Origin: DATKDU01 sp035512595
Lineage (GTDB): Bacteria; Planctomycetota; Planctomycetia; Pirellulales; Pirellulaceae
DNA length: 13,492 nt
Assembly (NCBI GenBank): GCA_035512595.1
Contig: DATKDU010000440.1
Span: forward strand, 1-13,492
Direction of reading: 5' to 3'
Position 1 is the first letter of the stretch, and each line of letters starts with the position of its first letter. Below the pieces are notes generated by a model. That model was not told where the DNA came from. It ran no database searches and worked only from the letters and a program-made list of their open reading frames with translations. This document shows, in pieces, positions 6,977 to 13,339 of this stretch. Made by a program: the position numbers and the translations under genes.

Positions 6977-7852
6977 ATGCCGACTCGCACGCGACTGGTC
7001 TTGATCCTGCTCGCTGCCGCACTGGGTGACGGCGGCGCAGCGCCGGCGCAGGAGTCGCCCGGCTCCAGCTACCGCCTCCGCCCCGAGCGCGGCTACGGTC
7101 AGCAGCTTCACGTGGAAGCCGACGAGGAGCCAACGCCCGCCAGGGTTTCGGCGTCTCTTAGTGACGAGGCCCCCGAGCCGACGGCAGAACAGGAAACAGG
7201 GAACAGTGGACAGGGAACAGGGAACAGGGAACAGGGAACAGGTCTCTCCACTTCTCCCCCTCTCCCACTCTCCACTTCTCCCACTCCGCCTTCCAGGCGG
7301 GCCTGGAACGCTCAACCAGCAAATGCCAATTCGCGGGCAGTGACCGACAAACCGTCCCTCAAGCTCGCGCCGCGGAGCGAAAGCGGCGGCCGGCAGCTCG
7401 CCAAACCGGCTGCTGCCGCCGGCATCGGCTCGCTGGGAACGGTCGCCGGCGCTCTGGCAGTCGTGCTGGGGCTGTTTGTGGTCGTCGTCTGGATCACGCG
7501 GCGCGTCGGACCGGCGGGCAGCGCCCCGCTCCCCAAGGAAGCGGTCGAACTACTCGGACGAACGACCATCAGCGGCCAACATGCGCTCCAGCTCGTTCGC
7601 GTCGGCAGTCGGCTGCTCCTTGTGGCTCTGTCGCCGCATGGGGCGGCAACCCTCACGGAAATCACCGAGCCGGCCGAAGTCGAGCGGCTGACCGCCATTT
7701 GCCTGCGGCAGCGGCCGGGAAGCGCTTCCGCCACGTTTGCCCAGACCGTCGTCCAGCTCGAACGCGAATCGGCCGGCCGCTCGTTCGTGGATCAGCGCCG
7801 GCCGGCTTCTACCTCGGCGTCGGGCAGACCAAGGAGCGTCGCGCGAGCGTAG
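6977..7852 (+). CDS. fliO: Flagellar biosynthetic protein FliO, long periplasmic form
   Basis: FliO helps assemble the FliP ring of the flagellar export gate in the inner membrane. The assignment rests on position directly before fliP and on the layout: a cleavable-looking signal peptide (about 1-24, LVLILLAAAL then APAQ), a long variable region, one membrane span at about 152-173 followed by RR, and a small FliO domain (about 184-241) with LPKEAVELLGRTTISGQHALQLVRVG. The start at 6977 has AAAGG six bases upstream and gives a proper signal peptide; the frame is open to 6863. At 291 residues it is much longer than enterobacterial FliO. Residues 71-106 are encoded by an iterated-word repeat like those found between genes. 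fliP begins one base after the stop. Confidence 0.82.
   Translation: MPTRTRLVLILLAAALGDGGAAPAQESPGSSYRLRPERGYGQQLHVEADEEPTPARVSASLSDEAPEPTAEQETGNSGQGTGNREQGTGLSTSPPLPLSTSPTPPSRRAWNAQPANANSRAVTDKPSLKLAPRSESGGRQLAKPAAAAGIGSLGTVAGALAVVLGLFVVVVWITRRVGPAGSAPLPKEAVELLGRTTISGQHALQLVRVGSRLLLVALSPHGAATLTEITEPAEVERLTAICLRQRPGSASATFAQTVVQLERESAGRSFVDQRRPASTSASGRPRSVARA
7187..7306. repeat. GGGAACA / CTCTCCACTTC word repeat inside fliO
   Basis: A purine-rich half (7187-7242) iterates the 7-base word GGAACAG about seven times with small changes. A pyrimidine-rich half (7243-7290) iterates CTCTCCACTTCTCCC-type words. A short palindrome CCAGGC-GG-GCCTGG (7293-7306) closes the block. It is translated in frame as a Gly/Thr/Asn/Glu stretch, then a Ser/Pro/Leu stretch, in the periplasmic linker of FliO. 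Similar iterated blocks elsewhere in this window are intergenic. Confidence 0.9.
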
Positions 7853-7853
7853 C

Positions 7854-8702
7854 ATGACCGCACTTTCGACAATCCGACGGGTTCTGCCAGCGATCAGCGC
7901 GCTACTCGTGCTGTTCCTGCTGTTCGTGATGGCCTGCCCACTGGCGGCCCAGGACAACGGCACTTCTCTCACGCCGCCGGCGACCGATGCCGTCAGCGAG
8001 CTGCTTCGCGGCGGTCCGCAGGAATGGACCAGCCCGCAGCGGCTCAGTTCGACGCTCCAGGTGCTCTTGCTGCTGACCGTCCTCAGCCTCGCGCCGGCCG
8101 TGCTGCTGATGACGACCAGCTTCGTGCGGATCATCGTCGTGCTGGGGCTGCTCAAGCAGGCGCTGGGGACGCAGCAATTGCCCCCCAGCCAGGTGATGAC
8201 GGCCCTGGCGATGTTCATGACGCTGCTGGTCATGACGCCCACATGGACGGAGGTTTATAGCGAGTCGATCGGCCCCTACAGCCGCGGCGAGATCGTCTCT
8301 CCGGAAGAGGCGTGGAATGTGGGCGTGATGCCGATCAAGCGGTTCATGAGCCGGCAGATCGAGCTGGCGGACAACAGCGACGACGTGTGGCTGTTCTACG
8401 AATACCTGCCGGAAAGCCGCGAGGGCGTGCCGCCGGAAACGTACGAAGAAGTACCGCTGGCGGCTTTGCTCCCCGCCTTCATGCTCAGCGAGCTGAAGGT
8501 GTCGTTCCTGATCGGCTTTCAGATTTACCTGCCGTTTCTGATCCTGGATATGGTCGTCTCCAGTGTGACGATCTCGATGGGGATGATGATGCTGCCGCCT
8601 GTGCTCATTTCGCTGCCGCTGAAGCTGCTGCTGTTCGTGCTCGTGGACGGCTGGAACCTGGTGGTGGGGATGCTGCTGCAAAGCTTTGGCGCGCCTCCCT
8701 GA
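7854..8702 (+). CDS. fliP: Flagellar export gate protein FliP
   Basis: FliP forms the pentameric core of the type III export gate in the flagellar basal body. The 282-residue product starts with a signal-like hydrophobic segment (about 10-32). It then shows the family signature: LAPAVLLMTTSFVRIIVVLGLLKQALGT, the LALFMT-type segment TALAMFMTLLVMTP, then LLPAFMLSELKVSFLIGFQIYLPFLILDMVVSSV with GMMMLPP, and the closing LLLFVLVDGWNLVVG. Compared with E. coli FliP (245 residues) it has a longer N-terminus and a slightly longer periplasmic loop. The ATG at 7854 follows the fliO stop by one base, implying coupling. The assignment is near certain. Confidence 0.97.
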   Translation: MTALSTIRRVLPAISALLVLFLLFVMACPLAAQDNGTSLTPPATDAVSELLRGGPQEWTSPQRLSSTLQVLLLLTVLSLAPAVLLMTTSFVRIIVVLGLLKQALGTQQLPPSQVMTALAMFMTLLVMTPTWTEVYSESIGPYSRGEIVSPEEAWNVGVMPIKRFMSRQIELADNSDDVWLFYEYLPESREGVPPETYEEVPLAALLPAFMLSELKVSFLIGFQIYLPFLILDMVVSSVTISMGMMMLPPVLISLPLKLLLFVLVDGWNLVVGMLLQSFGAPP

Positions 8703-8706
8703 CGGG

Positions 8707-8850
8707 GAAATCCGAAATCCGAAGCTCGAAATCCGAAACAAGCACGAAATCCGAAAATGAAAGTCCGAAACGAAGCGCAACGGCGCCGTTTCGTGCATTT
8801 GACATTCGTGCTTCGGATTTGTTTCGTATTTCGAGGTTCGCATTTCGTGC
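8707..8850. repeat. CGAAATCCGAA word repeat forming a long imperfect palindrome
   Basis: The left arm (8707-8775) iterates CGAAATCCGAA and CACGAAATCCG words. The right arm (8788-8850) carries their complements (TTCGTGC, TTCGGATTTG, TTTCGTATTTCGAGG). Aligning the arms gives long runs of pairing with scattered mismatches and one short gap. The centre is a perfect 12-base palindrome, AACGGCGCCGTT (8780-8791). It fills most of the 187-base gap between fliP and fliQ, the longest gap within the cluster's core. Confidence 0.9.
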
Positions 8851-8889
8851 TGTTTGAGATTTGGCTTGTCCTTTGGAGCTTAATTACAG

Positions 8890-9165
8890 ATGGATCCCCA
8901 CGACGCCTTGAACCTCACCCAGCAGGCCATCATCACAGCGCTCCTCGTCGGCGCGCCGCTGCTCTTGGTCGGCATGCTGGTGGGCTTGCTCGTCGGCCTG
9001 GCCCAGGCGCTGACGCAGATTCAAGATCAAACGGTGGCCTTCGTCCCCAAGCTGGTAGCCATGATCGTCGCACTCCTCGTCTGCCTCCCCTGGCTGACGC
9101 AGAAGATGGTGGAGTACTCGGAGTTTCTGTTCACCAGCATTCCGAGGACGATTATGGGCGGGTAA
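8890..9165 (+). CDS. fliQ: Flagellar export gate protein FliQ
   Basis: FliQ is a two-helix membrane component that wraps the FliP-FliR export gate. The 91-residue length matches the family (about 89). Two hydrophobic hairpin helices are evident at about 13-38 and 48-76, with the diagnostic stretch LVGLAQALTQIQDQT (36-50) followed by FVPKLVAM. GGAG at 8875-8878 lies 11 bases before the ATG at 8890. The upstream gap is filled by a long palindromic repeat, so FliQ may be translated independently of FliP (inference). Confidence 0.97.
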   Translation: MDPHDALNLTQQAIITALLVGAPLLLVGMLVGLLVGLAQALTQIQDQTVAFVPKLVAMIVALLVCLPWLTQKMVEYSEFLFTSIPRTIMGG

Positions 9166-9197
9166 GGCGGAAGACATCGGGTATCTGGAGGCATGCA

Positions 9198-9470
9198 ATG
9201 TTCCGAGTATCGATCCGCGAATTGATGCTGCTGACCCTCGTCTCCGCGTTATCGACCGGTTGGTGGTTGGATCATCGCAAGAATGCCGAAGCCGAGGCCG
9301 ATGCGAAGTTCTTGGCGAACATCAATGCCAATGGTTGTTCGACATGGGAAGCCGCACGTTGCGTTGAGCTATACGAGAAATACGGCGTAAAGCCACAATG
9401 GCTCGACCACATGCGCTGGGACATCACTAACGACCGTCAAGCCGGGAAGGATCCCAGCAATAGAAAATAG
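9198..9470 (+). CDS. Small membrane-anchored hypothetical protein, 90 aa
   Basis: The function is unknown. The N-terminus MFRVSIRELMLLTLV followed by SALSTGWWLDHR gives one membrane span (about 8-24) preceded by a short basic head. I know this opening from memory as a recurring theme in small planctomycete proteins. The remainder is soluble and charged, with two cysteines (about 47 and 55). GGAGG at 9187-9191, six bases before the ATG, is the best ribosome binding site in the cluster. It lies between fliQ and fliR, where most flagellar operons have no gene, so it may be an insertion rather than a motor part. Confidence 0.7.
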   Translation: MFRVSIRELMLLTLVSALSTGWWLDHRKNAEAEADAKFLANINANGCSTWEAARCVELYEKYGVKPQWLDHMRWDITNDRQAGKDPSNRK

Positions 9471-9513
9471 TCAGGAGATTGCAACGTGATCGAAAGCGAA
9501 GCTGGAGAGTAGA

Positions 9514-9556
9514 GCACTCTGCATTCCGCATTCCGCAATCCGCAATCCGCAATCGC
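9514..9556. repeat. Iterated ATTCCGC/AATCCGC word ending at the fliR start codon
   Basis: Five 7-base words (ATTCCGC, ATTCCGC, AATCCGC, AATCCGC, and the shortened AATCGC) run directly into the ATG of fliR at 9557. The block is the reverse complement of the one after cysD (1016-1046). No Shine-Dalgarno fits in the space. Confidence 0.9.
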
Positions 9557-10339
9557 ATGTCCTCCCTCCTCTCCCTCTACCTCAGTCAGTTTCTCGTCTT
9601 TGTCCTGGTGCTGACTCGCGTCGGGGCCCTGGTCGCTACATTGCCGGTCCTCAGCTCCGCCGGCATTCCCGTGCAGGTGCGGGCCCTGTTGGCCGTGGCG
9701 ATGGCCGCGCTCATCACGCCCCTGCACTGGGGGACGTCAATCCCCGAGCCGGCGAACCTCGTCGATCTGGCGATCCTCATCGGCCGCGAAGCCGTGCTCG
9801 GCCTCGCGCTCGGCGCCGCGATCACGATCCTGCTGGCGGGGATGCAGCTCGCCGGCCAGATCATCAGCCAGATGAGCGGCCTGTCGCTGGCCGACGTCGT
9901 CAACCCGACCTTCGACACCCAGGTGCCAATCTTCTCGCAGCTTTTGGAAATGCTCGCCCTGGCGATCTTCTTCCTCCTCGGCGGGCATCGCCACGTGATC
10001 GACGCCTTGCTCAGCTCGTTCGCCTGGATGCCGCCGGGCTCCGGCCGGCTTCCCGAGCAGCTTCCCGACGTCCTTTCCGCCATCGCGGGGCACAGCTTCG
10101 AGACCGGCATTCGGGCCTCCGCACCGGTGATGGTGGCGCTGCTCTTGGCAATCCTGATCGTGGCCCTGATCAGCCGCACGCTGCCGCAGCTCAATGCGAT
10201 CGCCATCGGGCTGAATTTCAACGCCATTGTCGTCCTGGCCATGCTCGCCTGCTGCCTCGGCTCGGCGGCATTCGTGTTTCAGAACGAAGCGGCGGACGTG
10301 GTGGAATTGGTGCGGGAGGCTTTTGGGGAGAGCGGGTAG
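9557..10339 (+). CDS. fliR: Flagellar export gate protein FliR
   Basis: FliR completes the export gate with FliP and FliQ. The 260-residue product has the family's usual length and about six hydrophobic segments. It opens with SLYLSQFLVFVLVLTRVGALV, and the conserved AGQIISQMSGLSLADVVNP stretch (about 96-114) and IGLNFNAIVVLAML near the end are typical. I chose the ATG at 9557 because family similarity begins there; an earlier ATG at 9479 would translate the upstream word repeat (as VEHSAFRIPQSAIRNR), which is unlikely to be FliR. There is no ribosome binding site in front of 9557. Confidence 0.95.
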   Translation: MSSLLSLYLSQFLVFVLVLTRVGALVATLPVLSSAGIPVQVRALLAVAMAALITPLHWGTSIPEPANLVDLAILIGREAVLGLALGAAITILLAGMQLAGQIISQMSGLSLADVVNPTFDTQVPIFSQLLEMLALAIFFLLGGHRHVIDALLSSFAWMPPGSGRLPEQLPDVLSAIAGHSFETGIRASAPVMVALLLAILIVALISRTLPQLNAIAIGLNFNAIVVLAMLACCLGSAAFVFQNEAADVVELVREAFGESG

Positions 10340-10345
10340 TTTTTT

Positions 10346-10408
10346 TGCGAGGGTGTGCGGGTATGAGGGTTTCTCCTTCTTCTACCCTCATACCCGCACA
10401 CCCTCACA
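10346..10408. repeat. Perfect 22-bp inverted repeat between fliR and flhB
   Basis: The arm at 10349-10370 (starting GAGGGTGTGCGGG) is exactly complementary to 10384-10405, with a 13-base pyrimidine loop (10371-10383). One mismatch further out, pairing extends to 10346 and 10408. A run of seven T (10340-10346) precedes the stem on the + strand rather than following it, and no T-run follows on the - strand either. It is therefore a very stable hairpin but not a standard intrinsic terminator. Confidence 0.95.
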
Positions 10409-10452
10409 CCCCGACACCTCGTTCCATTTCGTAGGACGTTGACGACCGAAAG

Positions 10453-11535
10453 ATGGCTGAAGAATTCGGAGACAAGACGCACGAAGCGACCCCCTATCGC
10501 CGCCAGAAGGCGCGCGAGGAAGGGCAGGTCGTCAAAAGCCAGGACCTGGCCTCGGCGGCCGTGTTGCTCGCCGCCGTGTTGGTCCTGTGGTACTTCGGCC
10601 GCGGCCTGGCGGACTTTATGGCCGACCTCTTGCGCGAACATCTCGGCGGGCAGGCCTGGCTGACAATCGACTCGCGCACCAGCTCATACCGGCTGCTGCA
10701 GGTCGGCGCGGGGCTCGGCAAGTACCTGCTGCCGATATTGGGACTGTTCGTTCTGGCGGCCATCCTGGTGCAGCTTGGCCAGGTTGGTTTTCTGTATTTG
10801 CCCGAGAAGCTGGCCCTGGACGCCAAGCGAATCAATCCGCTGACGAATGTCGGCCGCATCTTCTCGCTGACAAGTGCCGTCCATCTGGGCTTCGGCCTGG
10901 TCAAGGTCGCACTGATCCTGCTCGTTGCCGGCTGGAGCTTGTGGGGGGAGCGGTTCCGGATGATGGGGCTCGTCGATCACTCGGCGGCGGAGATTGCCGG
11001 CTACCTGTTGGACGTGACGCTGTGGACTTGCCTGAAGATTGCGGCCGCCCTGGTGATCTTGGCGCTGCTCGACTACGGCTATCTCTTCTGGAAGCACGAG
11101 CGGGATCTGCGGATGACGACGCAGGAGATGCGCGAGGAGCTGAAGCAGCAGCAAGGGGACCCGCAGATTGCCGCCCGCCGCAAGCAAGTGCAGCGGCAAC
11201 TCGTCCTCAACCGGCTGGCCAGCAGCGTCCCCAAGGCCGACGTCGTCGTCACCAACCCGACCGAGTTGGCAATCGCCCTGCAATACGACCACGAAAAAAT
11301 GGCCGCGCCGATCGTCATCGCCAAGGGGGCCGGCATTCTGGCGCAGCGCATCCGCCGCCTGGCCCTGGAAAACAGCGTCCCGGTCGTTGAACGGAAGGAA
11401 CTGGCCCAGGCGCTCTACAAATTCGTGGACATCAACCACCCCGTCCCCTCCGAGCAATATGCGGCCGTAGCCGAAGTGATCCGCTACGTTTACCAGCTCA
11501 AAGGGAAGAAGCTGCCGGCGGCGACTGCCGCGTGA
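10453..11535 (+). CDS. flhB: Flagellar export switch protein FlhB, NPTE variant
   Basis: FlhB controls substrate switching in flagellar export. The 360-residue product begins with the family's soluble head (GDKTHEATPYRRQKAREEGQV), then four membrane spans at about 31-52, 91-113, 145-166 and 184-212, and a cytosolic domain with the conserved stretch LRMTTQEMREELKQQQGDP. The autocleavage motif is normally NPTH; here it reads NPTE at residues 268-271 (codons 11254-11265). The cleaved Asn-Pro bond is retained. The protein runs on to the typical VPVVERKELAQALY and VIRYVY end. The start at 10453 follows a weak GAAAG. flhA, a common next gene, is absent from the window. Confidence 0.97.
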   Translation: MAEEFGDKTHEATPYRRQKAREEGQVVKSQDLASAAVLLAAVLVLWYFGRGLADFMADLLREHLGGQAWLTIDSRTSSYRLLQVGAGLGKYLLPILGLFVLAAILVQLGQVGFLYLPEKLALDAKRINPLTNVGRIFSLTSAVHLGFGLVKVALILLVAGWSLWGERFRMMGLVDHSAAEIAGYLLDVTLWTCLKIAAALVILALLDYGYLFWKHERDLRMTTQEMREELKQQQGDPQIAARRKQVQRQLVLNRLASSVPKADVVVTNPTELAIALQYDHEKMAAPIVIAKGAGILAQRIRRLALENSVPVVERKELAQALYKFVDINHPVPSEQYAAVAEVIRYVYQLKGKKLPAATAA

Positions 11536-11910
11536 CGTAGCTGGCGATCGATTCGGACCCCAAGCCGGATTCGCGACGTGCTGACGCTCTCGCTGTCGCC
11601 AGCGACAGATTGACGGCTCACGCCCGGACAGCCATCCACGCCCGGCGCTCCTTCCGGACGCAGAACGGTCGATTTGACTTCCTCATCGCAGCCACGCTTC
11701 ACTGAATAGGTGTCCGGTCTCTCTTCGGGCATCCCAGTTGCAGTAAACTGCCCCGATTTCTTCGCACGGATTTCGATCGCCGCCGACGGGACGGAGGAAC
11801 TCGCGCGGCAACGCGGCCAGCGCCCGTACGTATCGCGACCGGATCAGTTCAGGCTGGGGATGTCTCCGGGTCGGTCCGGCCAACGCCACTTTATGCGGAA
11901 GGAGAGAGGG
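11536..11910. other. 375-base gap after flhB
   Basis: No credible gene is seen. The frame of the downstream repeat protein is open back to 11710, but the translation there is unlike the protein. A small perfect stem-loop, CTGTCGC at 11593-11599 and GCGACAG at 11602-11608, lies about 60 bases after flhB; it has no T-run, so it is only a weak terminator candidate. GCAGT-AA-ACTGC (11740-11751) is a short palindrome that could be an operator. No convincing -35/-10 pair was found, although a promoter for the next gene is expected here. Confidence 0.6.
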
Positions 11911-13227
11911 ATGAAACGAACTCATTGGTTTCGCTGGGGAGCAGCCTGGCTCGTTGCCGGACTCATGGCCGGGATCACGGTCGCCGCTCCGCCGGTTCAA
12001 GCACCGATCCAGAAGTACAGTCCCGTGCAAGCTCCGTCCCCCGTGCAAGCGCCGCAGGTCGTCAAGCGGACGATCATGGTGCCGGAGACAACCTACAAAA
12101 CGGTCACCGTGCCGCAGGAAGTCCTCCGCCCGGTCGTGCGGGAGAAGACGGTGCCCATCACGCGGATCGTGCCCGAGCGGCGGACGGCCGTCAAATCGGT
12201 GACGATCCAGGTCCCCGAACAGCGGACGCGGACCGAGACCTACCTCGTCAACGTGCCGGTGCCGCGGGAATTGGAGCAATCTTTCACGGTGATGGTCCCC
12301 GAGCGGCGAACGCGGACGGAAACCTACCTGGTGAACGTCCCCACCGAGCGCGAGGTCGAGCGGCCGTACATTGAAATGGTCCCCGAGCAGCGGACGCGAA
12401 CGGAGAGCTATCTGGTGAACGTCCCCTTCACCCGTGAAGTCGAGCAGCAGCACACGGTGATGGTCCCCGAGCAGCGCTCGCGAACCGAATACTTCACCGT
12501 CCGCATCCCGCACCAGCGCGAGATCGAACGGCAATTCACGGTCATGGTCCCGGAACAGGCGACCCGCCGCGGCACGCGGACGGTGATGCGGCCGGCGAGC
12601 GTGGAGAAGTTCAGTGCCGAGAAGCAGGCCCCGATCCAGGCTCCGTCGCCGGTGCAGAAGATGGTGCCGACGACCGAGGAGTTCACTTGGACCGAGACGA
12701 TCCAGCGCCCCGAGACGCGGACCCGCACCGAGCGAATCATCGAATACCGCACGGAGCAGCGGTCGCGGGAAGTGCCGTACACCGTGATGGTGCCCAGGCG
12801 GCAAACCCGCCTGGTGACGGTCAACGACTTCCGCCAAGAGACGCGGACCCGCGAGATTCCGTATACCGTCATGGTCCCGCAGGAGCGGACGCGGCGGGAG
12901 CGGATCGTGGAGACGAAGGTCGAAGAACGGACGCGCGAAATCCCCTACACGGTCATGGTCCCCGAAACGCGGACCCAGGTCGTGACGGTGACGGAGACGC
13001 GGACCGAGGAGCGGACTCGCGAAGTGCCGTACACGGTCATGGTCCCCAAGACGGTCGAGCGCGAGGTGACGGAGATCGTCTATCGGCCGGTGACGGAAGA
13101 GAAGCTGATCACCTACACCGAGATGGTGCTGGAGACGATCGAGCGGACTACGCGCGTCCCCGAGACGCGGATGGTCGCGCGCGAGATCGACTACACGATC
13201 CCCGGCCAGGAACCGCTGCGGCGTTAA
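11911..13227 (+). CDS. Secreted 28-residue-repeat protein, YTV-like
   Basis: The 438-residue product has a signal peptide (about 1-26: basic start, WLVAGLMAGITVAA), a Pro/Gln/Val linker (QAPIQ, SPVQAP), and then repeats. Units of exactly 28 residues beginning (M/Q)VPE start at about 100, 128, 156 and 184 (consensus RTRTETYLVNVP, then REVE). A spacer at 212-292 repeats the QAPIQAPSPVQ linker. A second block has units at 293, 321, 349 and 377, each carrying REIPYTV before MVP, and a partial fifth. It is rich in Thr, Arg, Glu and Val and has no cysteine. It resembles planctomycete YTV-motif proteins, which have been linked to the cell wall (from memory). I infer a beta-rich surface or structural protein. 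The strong GGAGAGAGGG before 11911 fixes the start. Confidence 0.8.
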   Translation: MKRTHWFRWGAAWLVAGLMAGITVAAPPVQAPIQKYSPVQAPSPVQAPQVVKRTIMVPETTYKTVTVPQEVLRPVVREKTVPITRIVPERRTAVKSVTIQVPEQRTRTETYLVNVPVPRELEQSFTVMVPERRTRTETYLVNVPTEREVERPYIEMVPEQRTRTESYLVNVPFTREVEQQHTVMVPEQRSRTEYFTVRIPHQREIERQFTVMVPEQATRRGTRTVMRPASVEKFSAEKQAPIQAPSPVQKMVPTTEEFTWTETIQRPETRTRTERIIEYRTEQRSREVPYTVMVPRRQTRLVTVNDFRQETRTREIPYTVMVPQERTRRERIVETKVEERTREIPYTVMVPETRTQVVTVTETRTEERTREVPYTVMVPKTVEREVTEIVYRPVTEEKLITYTEMVLETIERTTRVPETRMVAREIDYTIPGQEPLRR

Positions 13228-13255
13228 GTGCAGGCGGAAGGTCCCGGTCACGGCA

Positions 13256-13290
13256 TCAGGCCGGAGCATCCCTCCGGCCTGAGTCGTTTC
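13256..13290 (+). terminator. Intrinsic terminator after the repeat protein
   Basis: A perfect 11-base GC-rich stem, TCAGGCCGGAG (13256-13266) with its complement at 13272-13282, encloses a 5-base loop (CATCC). A T-rich stretch (GTCGTTTCTT) follows. It lies 28 bases after the stop codon. The T-tract is interrupted, so termination may be partial. Confidence 0.75.
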
Positions 13291-13339
13291 TTGAGGGAAG
13301 GGCATTGACGCAAAGTTGGGCAGTCACGGCAGAGCGAAG

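Noticed and set aside
9479..9556. N-terminal extension of FliR from an earlier ATG
   Set aside because: It would translate the word repeat, and FliR similarity starts at 9557.
11674..11708. Promoter with TTGACT and TGAATA before the repeat protein
   Set aside because: The spacing is 23 bases, too long for a normal housekeeping promoter.
11683..13305. Open frame of 540 codons on the - strand across the repeat protein
   Set aside because: It mirrors the repeat structure of the + strand gene. The + strand gene has a signal peptide, strong ribosome binding site and terminator; this frame has none.
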